Assembly: GCF_014191255.1 (NCBI RefSeq)
Contig: NZ_JACHWH010000001.1
Span: 372,001-436,000 of the forward strand
Length of the DNA: 64,000 nt
Reading direction: 5' to 3'
Source of the DNA: Amycolatopsis bartoniae
GTDB taxonomy: Bacteria; Actinomycetota; Actinomycetes; Mycobacteriales; Pseudonocardiaceae
Shown: positions 52,188 through 60,206 of the stretch, piece by piece
Position numbering within the stretch: the first letter of the stretch is position 1
Layout of the letters: each line of letters starts with the position of its first letter
The notes under the pieces: generated by a model
Databases searched by the model: none
Told to the model about the DNA's origin: nothing
The model's input: only the letters and a program-made list of their open reading frames with translations
Made by a program: the position numbers and the translations under genes

Positions 52188-53098
52188 CGGAAGAAGCGCT
52201 CGCGCTGCCCCAGCCGCACCAGCTTCAGCCACTGCAGGAACGCCTTCGGGTCACGCTTCACGCCCACGAAGTACAGCCCGAACCGGAGCACCTCAAGCGC
52301 ACCGATCTTGCGCATTCCCGGCTGCGACAACAGGTACCCGCGGTTGCGGTAGGTGTAGTACCGCTTGACCTCGTTTTCCGGGTCCTGCGCGTGGAACCGC
52401 CCGCCGAGCATCGGCTTGAACTCGTCCGACCCGTCCGGGTGCAGGTATGCCACGCGCAGCGACGTGCCGAACGGCAGCCCCGACCGCACCAGGCGGCGGT
52501 GCACCTCGACCTCGTCACCGCGGAAGAACAACCGCAGGTCCGGCACGCCGACGACGTCCAGCGTCGAGGCGCGGAACAGGGCGCCGTTGAACAGCGACGC
52601 GATGCCGGGCAGGAAGTCGGTGCCCAGCTCCGCCGAGGACCGCTTCCACGTCAGTCCCCGCCGCAGCGGGAACGCCAGCTTCGCCGGGGCCTCGATGTTG
52701 GACACGACCGGCGAGACCTCCGCCAGTCCGCGTTGCTCGGCCTCCTGGAGCAGCACTTCCAGCACGTGCTCGTCCGCCGGGCGGCCGTCGTCGTCGGCCA
52801 GCCACACCCAGTCCGCGCCCAGCGACAAGGCGTGCAACATGCCCAGCGCGAACCCGCCGGCGCCACCGAGGTTCCGGTGCGACGGCAGGTATGTGAACGG
52901 CAGCGGGAAGGTCTCGACGACCTCGCGCGCGGGCTGGTCCGGCCCGTTGTCGACGACCACGAGGTGGTCGACGGGCCGGGTCTGCGCCGCGATCACCTTC
53001 AGCGAGTCCGCGAGCAGGTCACGCCGGTGCCGGGTGACCACCACGGCCACCACGGCCCCCGCGGGCAGGGGCGCCTGCTCGGCACCGCTCATGCTCAC
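52175..53098 (-). CDS. glfT1: Galactofuranosyltransferase GlfT1 (GT2)
   Basis: 307 residues from GTG 53098, which overlaps the wzt stop (GTGA); ATG 53092 is an alternative. GT-A fold: VVAVVVTRHRRDLLADSLKV, NLGGAGGFALGMLHAL, WVWLADDDGRPADEHVLEVL, FFRGDEVEVHRRLVRSG. It adds the first galactofuranoses to the rhamnosyl linker (Rv3782 counterpart). Cotranscribed with the exporter genes wzm and wzt, which are its neighbours in M. tuberculosis too. Confidence 0.92.
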   Translation of the reverse strand: MSMSGAEQAPLPAGAVVAVVVTRHRRDLLADSLKVIAAQTRPVDHLVVVDNGPDQPAREVVETFPLPFTYLPSHRNLGGAGGFALGMLHALSLGADWVWLADDDGRPADEHVLEVLLQEAEQRGLAEVSPVVSNIEAPAKLAFPLRRGLTWKRSSAELGTDFLPGIASLFNGALFRASTLDVVGVPDLRLFFRGDEVEVHRRLVRSGLPFGTSLRVAYLHPDGSDEFKPMLGGRFHAQDPENEVKRYYTYRNRGYLLSQPGMRKIGALEVLRFGLYFVGVKRDPKAFLQWLKLVRLGQRERFFRYRA

Positions 53099-53910
53099 TC
53101 GCCGCCCTTGCCGGCGACCGCGGGCTCGGCACCGAGGCGGGCCAGCATCTCCGCGCTCATGTTCTCGTACGGGTCGCGGCCCTTGTACGCCGTCAGGACT
53201 TCCCGCAGCGAACCCTGCTTGCGCATCCGGCCCTCGTCCATCCAGATGGCCGTGGTGCACAGCTCCAGCAGCAGGTCGTCGGCGTGCGAGGCGAACACCA
53301 GCAGACCCGAGCGGCGGACGAGGTCGACGAGCCGGTCCCGCGCCTTGTTGAGGAACGCCGCGTCGACCGCGCCGATGCCCTCGTCGAGGATGAGGATCTC
53401 CGGGTCGATCGTCGTCACGACGCCCAGCGCGAGCCGCACCCGCATACCGGTGGAGTACGTGCGCAGCGGCATCTGCAGGTAGTCACCGAGCTCGGTGAAA
53501 TCCGCGATGTCGTCGACCCGCTTCTCCATCTGCTTGCGGGTCATGCCGAGGAACAGGCCCCGGATCATGATGTTCTCGTAGCCGGAGATCTCCGGGTCCA
53601 TGCCGATGCCCAGGTCGAACACCGGCGCGACCTTGCCCACCACGCGCGCGGTGCCGCGGGTGGGCTCGTAGATGCCCGACAGCAGCCGCAGCAGCGTGGA
53701 CTTGCCCGCGCCGTTGTGCCCGACCAGGCCGACGCGGTCGCCGTCCTTGAGCGACAGCGACACGTCCTGCAGCGCCTCGATGATCGGGACCTTCGCGTCG
53801 GTGCCGATCTTGCCGCCGACCTTGCCGAGCACCCTCTTCTTCAGCGAACGGGTCTTCGCGTCGAAGATCGGGAAGTCGACGTAGGCGTTCTGGACCTCAA
53901 TGCTGACCAT
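53095..53910 (-). CDS. wzt: ABC transporter ATP-binding protein, galactan export (Wzt/RfbE type)
   Basis: 271 residues. Walker A GHNGAGKST at residues 64-72, signature YSTGMRVRLALGV, Walker B ILILDEGIGAVDAAF, switch His in VFASHADDL. The FPIFDAKTRSLKKRVLGK N terminus is typical of Rv3781-like proteins. No C-terminal glycan-binding domain, as for exporters of unmodified-end glycans. Works with Wzm to flip lipid-linked galactan across the membrane. Confidence 0.93.
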   Translation of the reverse strand: MVSIEVQNAYVDFPIFDAKTRSLKKRVLGKVGGKIGTDAKVPIIEALQDVSLSLKDGDRVGLVGHNGAGKSTLLRLLSGIYEPTRGTARVVGKVAPVFDLGIGMDPEISGYENIMIRGLFLGMTRKQMEKRVDDIADFTELGDYLQMPLRTYSTGMRVRLALGVVTTIDPEILILDEGIGAVDAAFLNKARDRLVDLVRRSGLLVFASHADDLLLELCTTAIWMDEGRMRKQGSLREVLTAYKGRDPYENMSAEMLARLGAEPAVAGKGGE

Positions 53911-53919
53911 GTCTAGTTC

Positions 53920-54879
53920 TCACACCCAGTAGGAGACGCGGGCCCGGTAGTTGCGCATGGCGATCAGCGCGAGCAGCCAGCCGACGACGGTGATACCGCC
54001 GACGACGACCCAGCTCCACGGGTTGACCGCCTGCCCGATGAGCGGGGCGCGCAGGACCTGGACGAAGTGGTAGAAGGGGTTCAGGTGCACGATCGGCACC
54101 ACCCAGCTGGCCAGCTCGGCGCGGGCGCCGGTGCCGTAGAGCTGGTCGATCGGCCAGACGATCGGGGTCATGTAGAACAGCAGCTGGATCAGCGAGTTGA
54201 TCACCTGCGGGATGTCCCGGTAGCGGGTCGAGATGATGCCCAGCAGCAGCGTCACCCACCACGCGTTGATCGCCAGCAGGACGAACGCGGGGATCGCCGA
54301 CAGCGAGTACCAGCCCAGGCCCGGGTGGCAGATCACGTTGGCTTCGCACACGCCGTGCTGCAGGCCGTAGGAGTGGTTCAGGTTGCCGAAGAAGATCGCG
54401 TCGATGATCACGACGACGATCAGGTTGTGCGCGAACATCAGCGTCTGCCGCCACACCGTGCGCAGCGCGTACACCGTCAACGGCGCCCGGATCTGCTTGA
54501 TCAGGCCCTCGTTGGAGATGAACGTCTCCATGCCCTCGGCGAGGCAGCCGCTGATGAAGCCCCAGACGATGAAGCCCGTGGCGATGTAGGGCAGGAACGT
54601 CGAAACGTGCAGACCCCACAGCGTCGAGTACAGGACACCGAGGCCGAGGGAGATGACACCCTGGCTGATGGTGATCCAGAACGGGCCGATCACCGAGCGG
54701 CGGTAGCGCTGCTTGATGTCCTGCCAGCCCAGGTGGCTCCACAGTTCGCGCTGGCGGAAGCCGTCACGGAGATCGGCGGTCGCGCGCGCGAAGGAGCGGC
54801 TGCCCGCCGAGGGCGGGACGCGGCTGGCGCTGTCTGTCACGGGGTCGCTGGCCTTATCGACCGTGCTGGTGGCGTGCAC
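53920..54879 (-). CDS. wzm: ABC transporter permease, galactan export (Wzm/RfbD type)
   Basis: 319 residues. Six membrane helices of the ABC-2 type; REL-WSHLGWQDIKQRYRRSV and IGPFWITISQGVISLGLGVL near the N terminus are hallmarks of polysaccharide exporters, and YMTPIVWPIDQLYG is conserved near the fourth helix. GTG start at 54879. First gene of the wzm-wzt-glfT1 operon. The 201-bp gap to the divergent second glfT2 should hold both promoters; no clear motif was seen in it. Confidence 0.92.
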   Translation of the reverse strand: MHATSTVDKASDPVTDSASRVPPSAGSRSFARATADLRDGFRQRELWSHLGWQDIKQRYRRSVIGPFWITISQGVISLGLGVLYSTLWGLHVSTFLPYIATGFIVWGFISGCLAEGMETFISNEGLIKQIRAPLTVYALRTVWRQTLMFAHNLIVVVIIDAIFFGNLNHSYGLQHGVCEANVICHPGLGWYSLSAIPAFVLLAINAWWVTLLLGIISTRYRDIPQVINSLIQLLFYMTPIVWPIDQLYGTGARAELASWVVPIVHLNPFYHFVQVLRAPLIGQAVNPWSWVVVGGITVVGWLLALIAMRNYRARVSYWV

Positions 54880-55080
54880 CCGCTCAGGGTAGCGACCGGA
54901 GCCACACCCGCCGGGAGAGGGCGGGCAACCTCAAGGTCATTCGCCGCGTCACTCTTTCGGGGCGGGTGATTTATCGCCTTCTCACGCCCGGTAGCGTGTG
55001 ATCCATTCCGCGAGGCGTCGGGGCCGAGCGCTGCCGTCGACAAAAACAGCACATTTTCTCGAGACGGGGTATCGAGCGAT

Positions 55081-56946
55081 ATGACCCAGAAAGCGATCGC
55101 CGAGCCGGAGAACCGGTCCGGTCGCCAGTCCGGTGGGCCCGGGCGCCTCCTCGCACAGCGGACCTTCTTCGCCGCGCGTTCCTTCCCGGCGCCCGACGCG
55201 ATGTACGCCGTCACCACGCTGGGTGCCGCCACCACGGAGCGGGACCGCGTCACGGTCGAGCCGCACGCCGCGGTCAGCACGAACACCTACTTCGGGCGTT
55301 TTCCGGCGAGCTACTGGCAGCGCTACACGGAGATCACGTCGTGCGACGTCGAGGCCGTCGTCACCGGTTCCGGCAAGCTCATCGTGAGCGCGTCGGACAG
55401 CAAGGGCGACAGCCGGCAGGCCGCCTCCGTCACCGTTTCGGGTGCCGACCGGCAAACCGTCCGGCTGACCGCGCCGATCGACCGGTTCGTCGACGGCGGC
55501 GCGCTGTGGCTGGACGTCGAGACCGCCGGTGAGCGGCTGGTCGTCGAGGACGTCCGCTGGACCGTCGCGGCCGCCGGCGCGCCGCGCCCGGTGTCGGTGG
55601 TCATCTGCACGCACAACCGCGCCGACTACTGCATCGAGACGCTCACCGAGCTGGCCGAGGACCCGATCGTGCGCGACTACGTCGCCGCGGTGCACGTCAC
55701 CGACCAGGGCACCGACACCGTCGAGTCGCGCGAGCGGTTCGCGCACGTCAAGGAGCTGCTCGGCGACAAGCTGCGCTACGTGCGCCAGCCCAACCTCGGC
55801 GGCGCGGGCGGGTTCACCCGCGGCATGTACGAGACGCTCGAAGCCCCTGGCGGCGAGGACGCGCACATCCTGCTGATGGACGACGACATCAAGCTCGAGT
55901 CCGACACCATCATGCGGATCAGCGCGCTCGCCAACAGCACCACCGAGCCCGCCGTCGTCGGCGGCCAGAACCTGTGCGAGCTGCACCCGGACCAGCTGTT
56001 CGTCGACGCGGACATCGCGAACCTGCCGAAGCTGCGCGCCGGCATCGACCGCACCGACTCGCTGTCGCAGCGCAGCATGCTCGAACACAACCAGGACCGC
56101 CGGGTGGACGCCACGCACAACGCGTGGTGGTGCTGCCTGATCCCGGCCGAGGTCGTGCGCGCGGTGGGCTACCCGCTGCCGATCTTCTTCCAGTGGGACG
56201 ACGTCGAGTACGGCCTGCGGGCGCGTGGCGCGGGCTTCTTCACGGTGACGCTGCCTGGCGCCGGGGTGTGGCACCAGGACCTGCACTGGAAGGGCTGGGA
56301 CGACTGGGCCCGCTACTTCCACTACCGCAACGGCCTGATCACCGCCGCGCTGCACCACCAGCTGCAGCCGAAGGACATGTTCCAGTTCCTGCTCAACGAG
56401 TTCATGGAGACGCTGGCCTCGATGCAGTACGGCCTGGCGGCGACCATGATCAAGGCGATCGAGGACTTCCTGAGCGGCCCCGAGACGCTCGCCGACGGCG
56501 GCGCGAACGTGGTGCCCGCGATCCGGATGCTGCGTGCGGAGTACCCGGAGACGCACATCGTCCCGGCGGCACGCACCGGCGTGCGGGCCGACCACATGCC
56601 GATCGTGCGGGCCGGTTTCGAGCCGTCGAAGCCGACGCTCGTGCTGCTCAAGCGACTGGCCATGCAGTACCTGGACAAGCCGGGCGGCAGCGCGGCGGTC
56701 CGCGCCGGGGACGAGCACTGGTGGCACGTCTCGCTGTTCCGCACCGCGGTGGTCACCGACTCCTCGCAGACGGGTGTGCGGGTGCGCCGCCTGGACAAGC
56801 GGCTCATGACGAAGCTCGGCAAGCAGGGCCTGCAGGTGCTGTGGCGGCTGCGGCAGGAGGGGGAGCAGACCGTCCGCCGCTACCACGAGGCGCAGCAGCA
56901 GCTGACCAGCAAGGAGAACTGGGAGCGCCTCTTCGGCGAGCGATGA
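55081..56946 (+). CDS. glfT2: Galactofuranosyltransferase GlfT2, copy 2
   Basis: 621 residues, collinear with copy 1 (46394-48373): TYFGRFPASYWQRYTEI, VVICTHNRADYC, NLGGAGGFTRGMYETL, MDDDIKLES (Asp267-269), FFQWDDVEYGLRARGAGF (Asp373-374) and VWHQDLHWKGWDDW. All metal and base residues are kept, so it should be active. The divergence from copy 1 suggests a different linkage, acceptor or sugar. Overlaps the NeuA-HAD gene (ATGA), tying it to nonulosonate metabolism. Confidence 0.9.
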   Translation: MTQKAIAEPENRSGRQSGGPGRLLAQRTFFAARSFPAPDAMYAVTTLGAATTERDRVTVEPHAAVSTNTYFGRFPASYWQRYTEITSCDVEAVVTGSGKLIVSASDSKGDSRQAASVTVSGADRQTVRLTAPIDRFVDGGALWLDVETAGERLVVEDVRWTVAAAGAPRPVSVVICTHNRADYCIETLTELAEDPIVRDYVAAVHVTDQGTDTVESRERFAHVKELLGDKLRYVRQPNLGGAGGFTRGMYETLEAPGGEDAHILLMDDDIKLESDTIMRISALANSTTEPAVVGGQNLCELHPDQLFVDADIANLPKLRAGIDRTDSLSQRSMLEHNQDRRVDATHNAWWCCLIPAEVVRAVGYPLPIFFQWDDVEYGLRARGAGFFTVTLPGAGVWHQDLHWKGWDDWARYFHYRNGLITAALHHQLQPKDMFQFLLNEFMETLASMQYGLAATMIKAIEDFLSGPETLADGGANVVPAIRMLRAEYPETHIVPAARTGVRADHMPIVRAGFEPSKPTLVLLKRLAMQYLDKPGGSAAVRAGDEHWWHVSLFRTAVVTDSSQTGVRVRRLDKRLMTKLGKQGLQVLWRLRQEGEQTVRRYHEAQQQLTSKENWERLFGER

Positions 56947-58160
56947 CGTTCCGTACCCTCGGCCGGGTGACAGAACGCGACGGGACCCGGGTGCTGGCCG
57001 TCGTCCCGGCCCGGGGCGGCTCGAAGGGCGTGCCCGGCAAGAACCTGGCGAAGGTGGGGGAGGACCCGCTGGTCGCCCGTGCCGTGCGGGCGCTGCGCTC
57101 GTCCGCCCGCGTGGACGAGGTGGTCGTCAGCACCGACAGCACGGAGATCGGGACGGTCGCCAAGGCCGCGGGTGCGGTCGTGCTGCCGCGCCCCGCCGAG
57201 CTGTCCGGCGACTCGGTGTCGTCGGAGGCGGTGCTGCTGCACGTGCTGGACGCCTTCGAGCAGGAGCACGGTCACGCGCCCGACGTGGTGCTGATGGTGC
57301 AGTGCACCTCGCCGTTCATCGCGACGGAGACGATCGACAACGTCGTGGCGCAGGTCGCCGACAACGGCTGGGACTGCGCGCTCACCGCCGTGCGGGTGCA
57401 CGAGTTCCTCTGGCAGCGTGACGCCGAGGGCGGTGCCGTCGCGGTGAACCACGACGCCGCCGTGCGGCCGCGGCGCCAGGAGCGCGCGCCGGAGTTCCGG
57501 GAAACCGGTGCGGTGTACGGGATGCGCGTGTCCGGGTTCCGCGCGGCGCGGCACCGGTTCTTCGGCCGCATCGGGCTCGTCGAGACGCCCGCGGAGCATG
57601 CGATCGAGATCGACACGCCGGAGGACCTGGCGGTCGCGCGCCTGCTCGCCGCCACGCTCGAACCGCCCGTGCCGGAGCTCGTCGACGTCGACGCCGTGGT
57701 GACCGACTTCGACGGGGTGCACACCGATGATCACGCGCTGGTGCTGCAGGACGGCACCGAGGGCGTCATGGTGAGCCGGTCCGACGGCGCCGGGGTGGCC
57801 CGGCTGCTCGCCGCGGGCGTCCCGTTGCTGATCCTGTCCGTCGAGCAGAACCCGGTGGTCGCCGCGCGCGCCGCCAAGCTCGGCGCGCAGGTGCTGCACG
57901 GCGTCGGCGACAAGGCCGCCGTGCTCAAGACCTGGCTGGCCGAGCAGCGCCTCGACCCCGCCCGCGTCGCGTACGTCGGCAACGACCTGCGCGACCTGGA
58001 GGCGATGGCGCTGGTCGGCTGGCCCATCGCGGTGCAGGACGCGCGGCCGGAGGTCCGCAGGGCCGCCCGGCTGGTGCTGGACCGCCCCGGCGGGTACGGC
58101 GCCGTCCGCGAGGTGGCGGACCTCGTGCTGCACGCAGTCGAACGGAGGAAAGAACAGTGA
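56943..58160 (+). CDS. neuA: CMP-nonulosonate cytidylyltransferase fused to a KdsC-like HAD phosphatase
   Basis: 405 residues. Residues 1-235 are an acylneuraminate cytidylyltransferase: VLAVVPARGGSKGVPGKNL, VVVSTDSTEIGTVAK, MVQCTSPFIATETID, FRETGAVYGMRV. Residues 245-405 are a KdsC-type HAD phosphatase: VTDFDGVHTDD (Asp255, Asp257), GDKAAVLKTWLAEQ, VAYVGNDLRDLEAM, GYGAVREVADLVL. The architecture parallels animal CMAS. The HAD part may dephosphorylate a nonulosonate-9-phosphate before CMP activation. Coupled at both ends (ATGA with glfT2, GTGA with neuB). Confidence 0.9.
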   Translation: MTFRTLGRVTERDGTRVLAVVPARGGSKGVPGKNLAKVGEDPLVARAVRALRSSARVDEVVVSTDSTEIGTVAKAAGAVVLPRPAELSGDSVSSEAVLLHVLDAFEQEHGHAPDVVLMVQCTSPFIATETIDNVVAQVADNGWDCALTAVRVHEFLWQRDAEGGAVAVNHDAAVRPRRQERAPEFRETGAVYGMRVSGFRAARHRFFGRIGLVETPAEHAIEIDTPEDLAVARLLAATLEPPVPELVDVDAVVTDFDGVHTDDHALVLQDGTEGVMVSRSDGAGVARLLAAGVPLLILSVEQNPVVAARAAKLGAQVLHGVGDKAAVLKTWLAEQRLDPARVAYVGNDLRDLEAMALVGWPIAVQDARPEVRRAARLVLDRPGGYGAVREVADLVLHAVERRKEQ

Positions 58161-59026
58161 CTTCTGCCGTGCGGATCGGCGACCGCGAGGTGGGCCCGGG
58201 GCACCCGGTGTACACCGTCGCGGAGATCGGTATCAACCACAACGGCGACGTCGGCATCGCGAAGCAGCTGATCGAGATCGCCGCCAGTGTGGGCGCGGAC
58301 GCGGTCAAGTTCCAGAAGCGGACGCCGGACATCGCGACCCCGCCGGACATGCGCGACACGATGCGCGACACGCCGTGGGGCCGGATGACCTACCTCGACT
58401 ACCGCTACCGCGTCGAGTTCGGCGAGGAGGAGTACGCCGAGATCGACCGGTACTGCAAGGAACTGGGCATCGCCTGGTTCGCCTCGCCGTGGGACGTGCC
58501 GAGCGTGGACTTCCTGGAGAGGTTCGACGTCGTCACGCACAAGGTCGCTTCGGCGTCGCTGACGGACCTCGACCTGCTGAAGGCGTTGCGCGACACCGGA
58601 AAGCCGATCATCGCCTCCACCGGTATGTCCACAATGGAGGAAGTCGACGCCGCCGTCGAGGTGCTCGGCACCGACCGGCTCGTGCTGCTGCACACCACGT
58701 CCACGTACCCGTGCCCGCCGGAGGAGGCGAACCTGCGCACGATCGGCACGCTCGCCGAGCGGTTCGGTGTCCCGATCGGCTACTCCGGGCACGAGCGCGG
58801 GCTGCAGGTCTCGATCGCCGCCGTCGCGCTGGGTGCGTGCCTGGTCGAGCGGCACGTGACGCTGGACCGCACGATGTGGGGTTCGGACCAGGCCGCGTCG
58901 CTGGAGCCGGACGGGCTGCGGCGGCTGGTGCGCGACATCCGCAACGTCGAGCTGGCGCTCGGCGACGGGGTCAAGCGGGTCTTCCCGGGCGAGGAGAAGC
59001 CGCGGCAGCGCCTGCGCCGGGTGTGA
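58157..59026 (+). CDS. neuB: NANS-like nonulosonate (sialic acid / Kdn) synthase without SAF domain
   Basis: 289 residues; bacterial NeuB usually has about 345 with a C-terminal SAF domain, absent here. AEIGINHNGDVGIAKQLIE (from residue 22), KFQKRTPDIATP, IASTGMSTMEEVDAAVEVL, GYSGHERG (208-215) and GSDQAASLEP (242-251). GYSGHE matches animal NANS rather than bacterial GYSDHT, and NANS makes 9-phosphates. The usual metal-site His in GSDH is Gln245. It condenses PEP with a mannose/ManNAc-type sugar or its 6-phosphate. Confidence 0.88.
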   Translation: MTSAVRIGDREVGPGHPVYTVAEIGINHNGDVGIAKQLIEIAASVGADAVKFQKRTPDIATPPDMRDTMRDTPWGRMTYLDYRYRVEFGEEEYAEIDRYCKELGIAWFASPWDVPSVDFLERFDVVTHKVASASLTDLDLLKALRDTGKPIIASTGMSTMEEVDAAVEVLGTDRLVLLHTTSTYPCPPEEANLRTIGTLAERFGVPIGYSGHERGLQVSIAAVALGACLVERHVTLDRTMWGSDQAASLEPDGLRRLVRDIRNVELALGDGVKRVFPGEEKPRQRLRRV

Positions 59027-59082
59027 CGCCTGCTGTGCCGTTCGTTACAGTCTGGCGGTCCATCGGGGAAGAGGAGGACTTC

Positions 59083-59766
59083 GTGCACCTCGCGGAGGCC
59101 GCGCCGGAGCAGGCGGGCGCACCGGGGCAGCTCGACGTGTTCCGGGACCTGCTCGTCGCCTACGCGCGCGGGCAGCGGGTCGAGACGGTCACGGTGGTCG
59201 GCAACGCGCCGCTGCCGCCCAGCGCGCAGCGGGCGGAACTGATCGACGACAGCGACCTCGTGCTGCGGATGACCACGTTCGCGCTCGACGAGCCCGGCGC
59301 GGAACCGGCGTACGGCCGCAAGACCGACGTCGTCGTCCTGCACCGCGGAGTGCTGGTCAGCCCGCACACCTTCGCCGACTACAAGTCGCGGCTGTACCTG
59401 CTGGCCGAGCCGGGCAGGCTGCACTGGGAGACCGAGATCATCCCGGACTGGTGGCCGGACGACATGGGTTTCGTGCCCATCCCCAACCGCCTGTTCGTGC
59501 AGCCGCTGGGGCGCCTGCTCGGGCTCGACCCGGAGCAGGCGATCTGGGCGACCACCGGCACCCTCGTCGTGTACCTCGCCGTGCGGCTGTTCCCGGCGGC
59601 GAAGATCCGGATCACCGGGTTCTCGATCCTCGACCGGCCCGAGCAGACGACGTTCGCGCACGCCTGGGGCGAGGACGTGAACGTCACCGGAGACCACCGC
59701 CTGCACGCCGAGTCCGCGCTGCTGCGGTCCTGGAGCGACACCGGAGAGATCGAGTTGATCGCGTGA
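59083..59766 (+). CDS. Sialyltransferase(GT29)-like protein
   Basis: 227 residues from GTG 59083, which has a very strong AGGAGG site; a GTG at 59023 overlapping the neuB stop is possible. The sequence VVGNAPLPP (38-46) followed by IDDSDLVLRM resembles the sialylmotif-L pattern of GT29 enzymes (VGNG...ID..D.V.R.N). A His in GDHRLHAESALL near the end could match the late sialylmotif His. No membrane anchor. The match is remote, but placement after neuA and neuB supports transfer of the CMP-sugar. Confidence 0.6.
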   Translation: MHLAEAAPEQAGAPGQLDVFRDLLVAYARGQRVETVTVVGNAPLPPSAQRAELIDDSDLVLRMTTFALDEPGAEPAYGRKTDVVVLHRGVLVSPHTFADYKSRLYLLAEPGRLHWETEIIPDWWPDDMGFVPIPNRLFVQPLGRLLGLDPEQAIWATTGTLVVYLAVRLFPAAKIRITGFSILDRPEQTTFAHAWGEDVNVTGDHRLHAESALLRSWSDTGEIELIA

Positions 59767-60206
59767 GCACCGTCAAGAAACTGGGCAAGGTCGCCGTGTT
59801 CCCGCTGTGGAAGCGGTTGCGCTGGCGCATCGAGAACGTGACCGAGCAGCGGTTCGGCCCGCAGCTCGACGACCTGCGCCGCCAGCTGGACGGGCTGCGC
59901 GGGGAGCTGCACGCGGTGCGTGACGAGCTGCGCGGGCACACCGACTCGCGCGCCGCCGAGCTGGACGGGCGCATCGGCTGGCACGACGACGAGATCCGGC
60001 GGCTCGCCGCGCACGTGGCCGCCATGGACAGCAGGCTGGCGACGCTCGAACGCCCGGGTGCGGGTAACGGGCAGTCGCCGGCCGACGTGGAAGAGGTGCG
60101 GGCCGAGCACGCGCGGATCCGGGCCCGCGTTTCCGCCGTGGCGCAGTACGAGGAGCGCCTGGCCCGAGTGGAAGAGGCACTGACGAAGGATGACCACCGC
60201 AACTGA
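59763..60206 (+). CDS. Coiled-coil protein in the nonulosonate operon
   Basis: 147 residues from GTG 59763 (GTGA overlap with the GT29-like gene). A basic N terminus (VKKLGKVAVFPLWKRLRWRI) could bind the membrane face. The rest is heptad-rich coiled coil (LDDLRRQLDGLRGELHAVRDEL; EERLARVEEALTKDD). No family recognised. Similar coiled-coil partners often accompany glycan polymerases and may act as a ruler or scaffold; that is inference. Confidence 0.7.
   Translation: MSTVKKLGKVAVFPLWKRLRWRIENVTEQRFGPQLDDLRRQLDGLRGELHAVRDELRGHTDSRAAELDGRIGWHDDEIRRLAAHVAAMDSRLATLERPGAGNGQSPADVEEVRAEHARIRARVSAVAQYEERLARVEEALTKDDHRN

Noticed and set aside
54982-56886. Long minus-strand frame opposite glfT2 copy 2
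   Set aside because: Composition and lack of motifs mark it as a shadow of the real coding strand.
55081-56946. Reading glfT2 copy 2 as a pseudogene
   Set aside because: The frame is complete, and all metal-binding and base motifs are intact.
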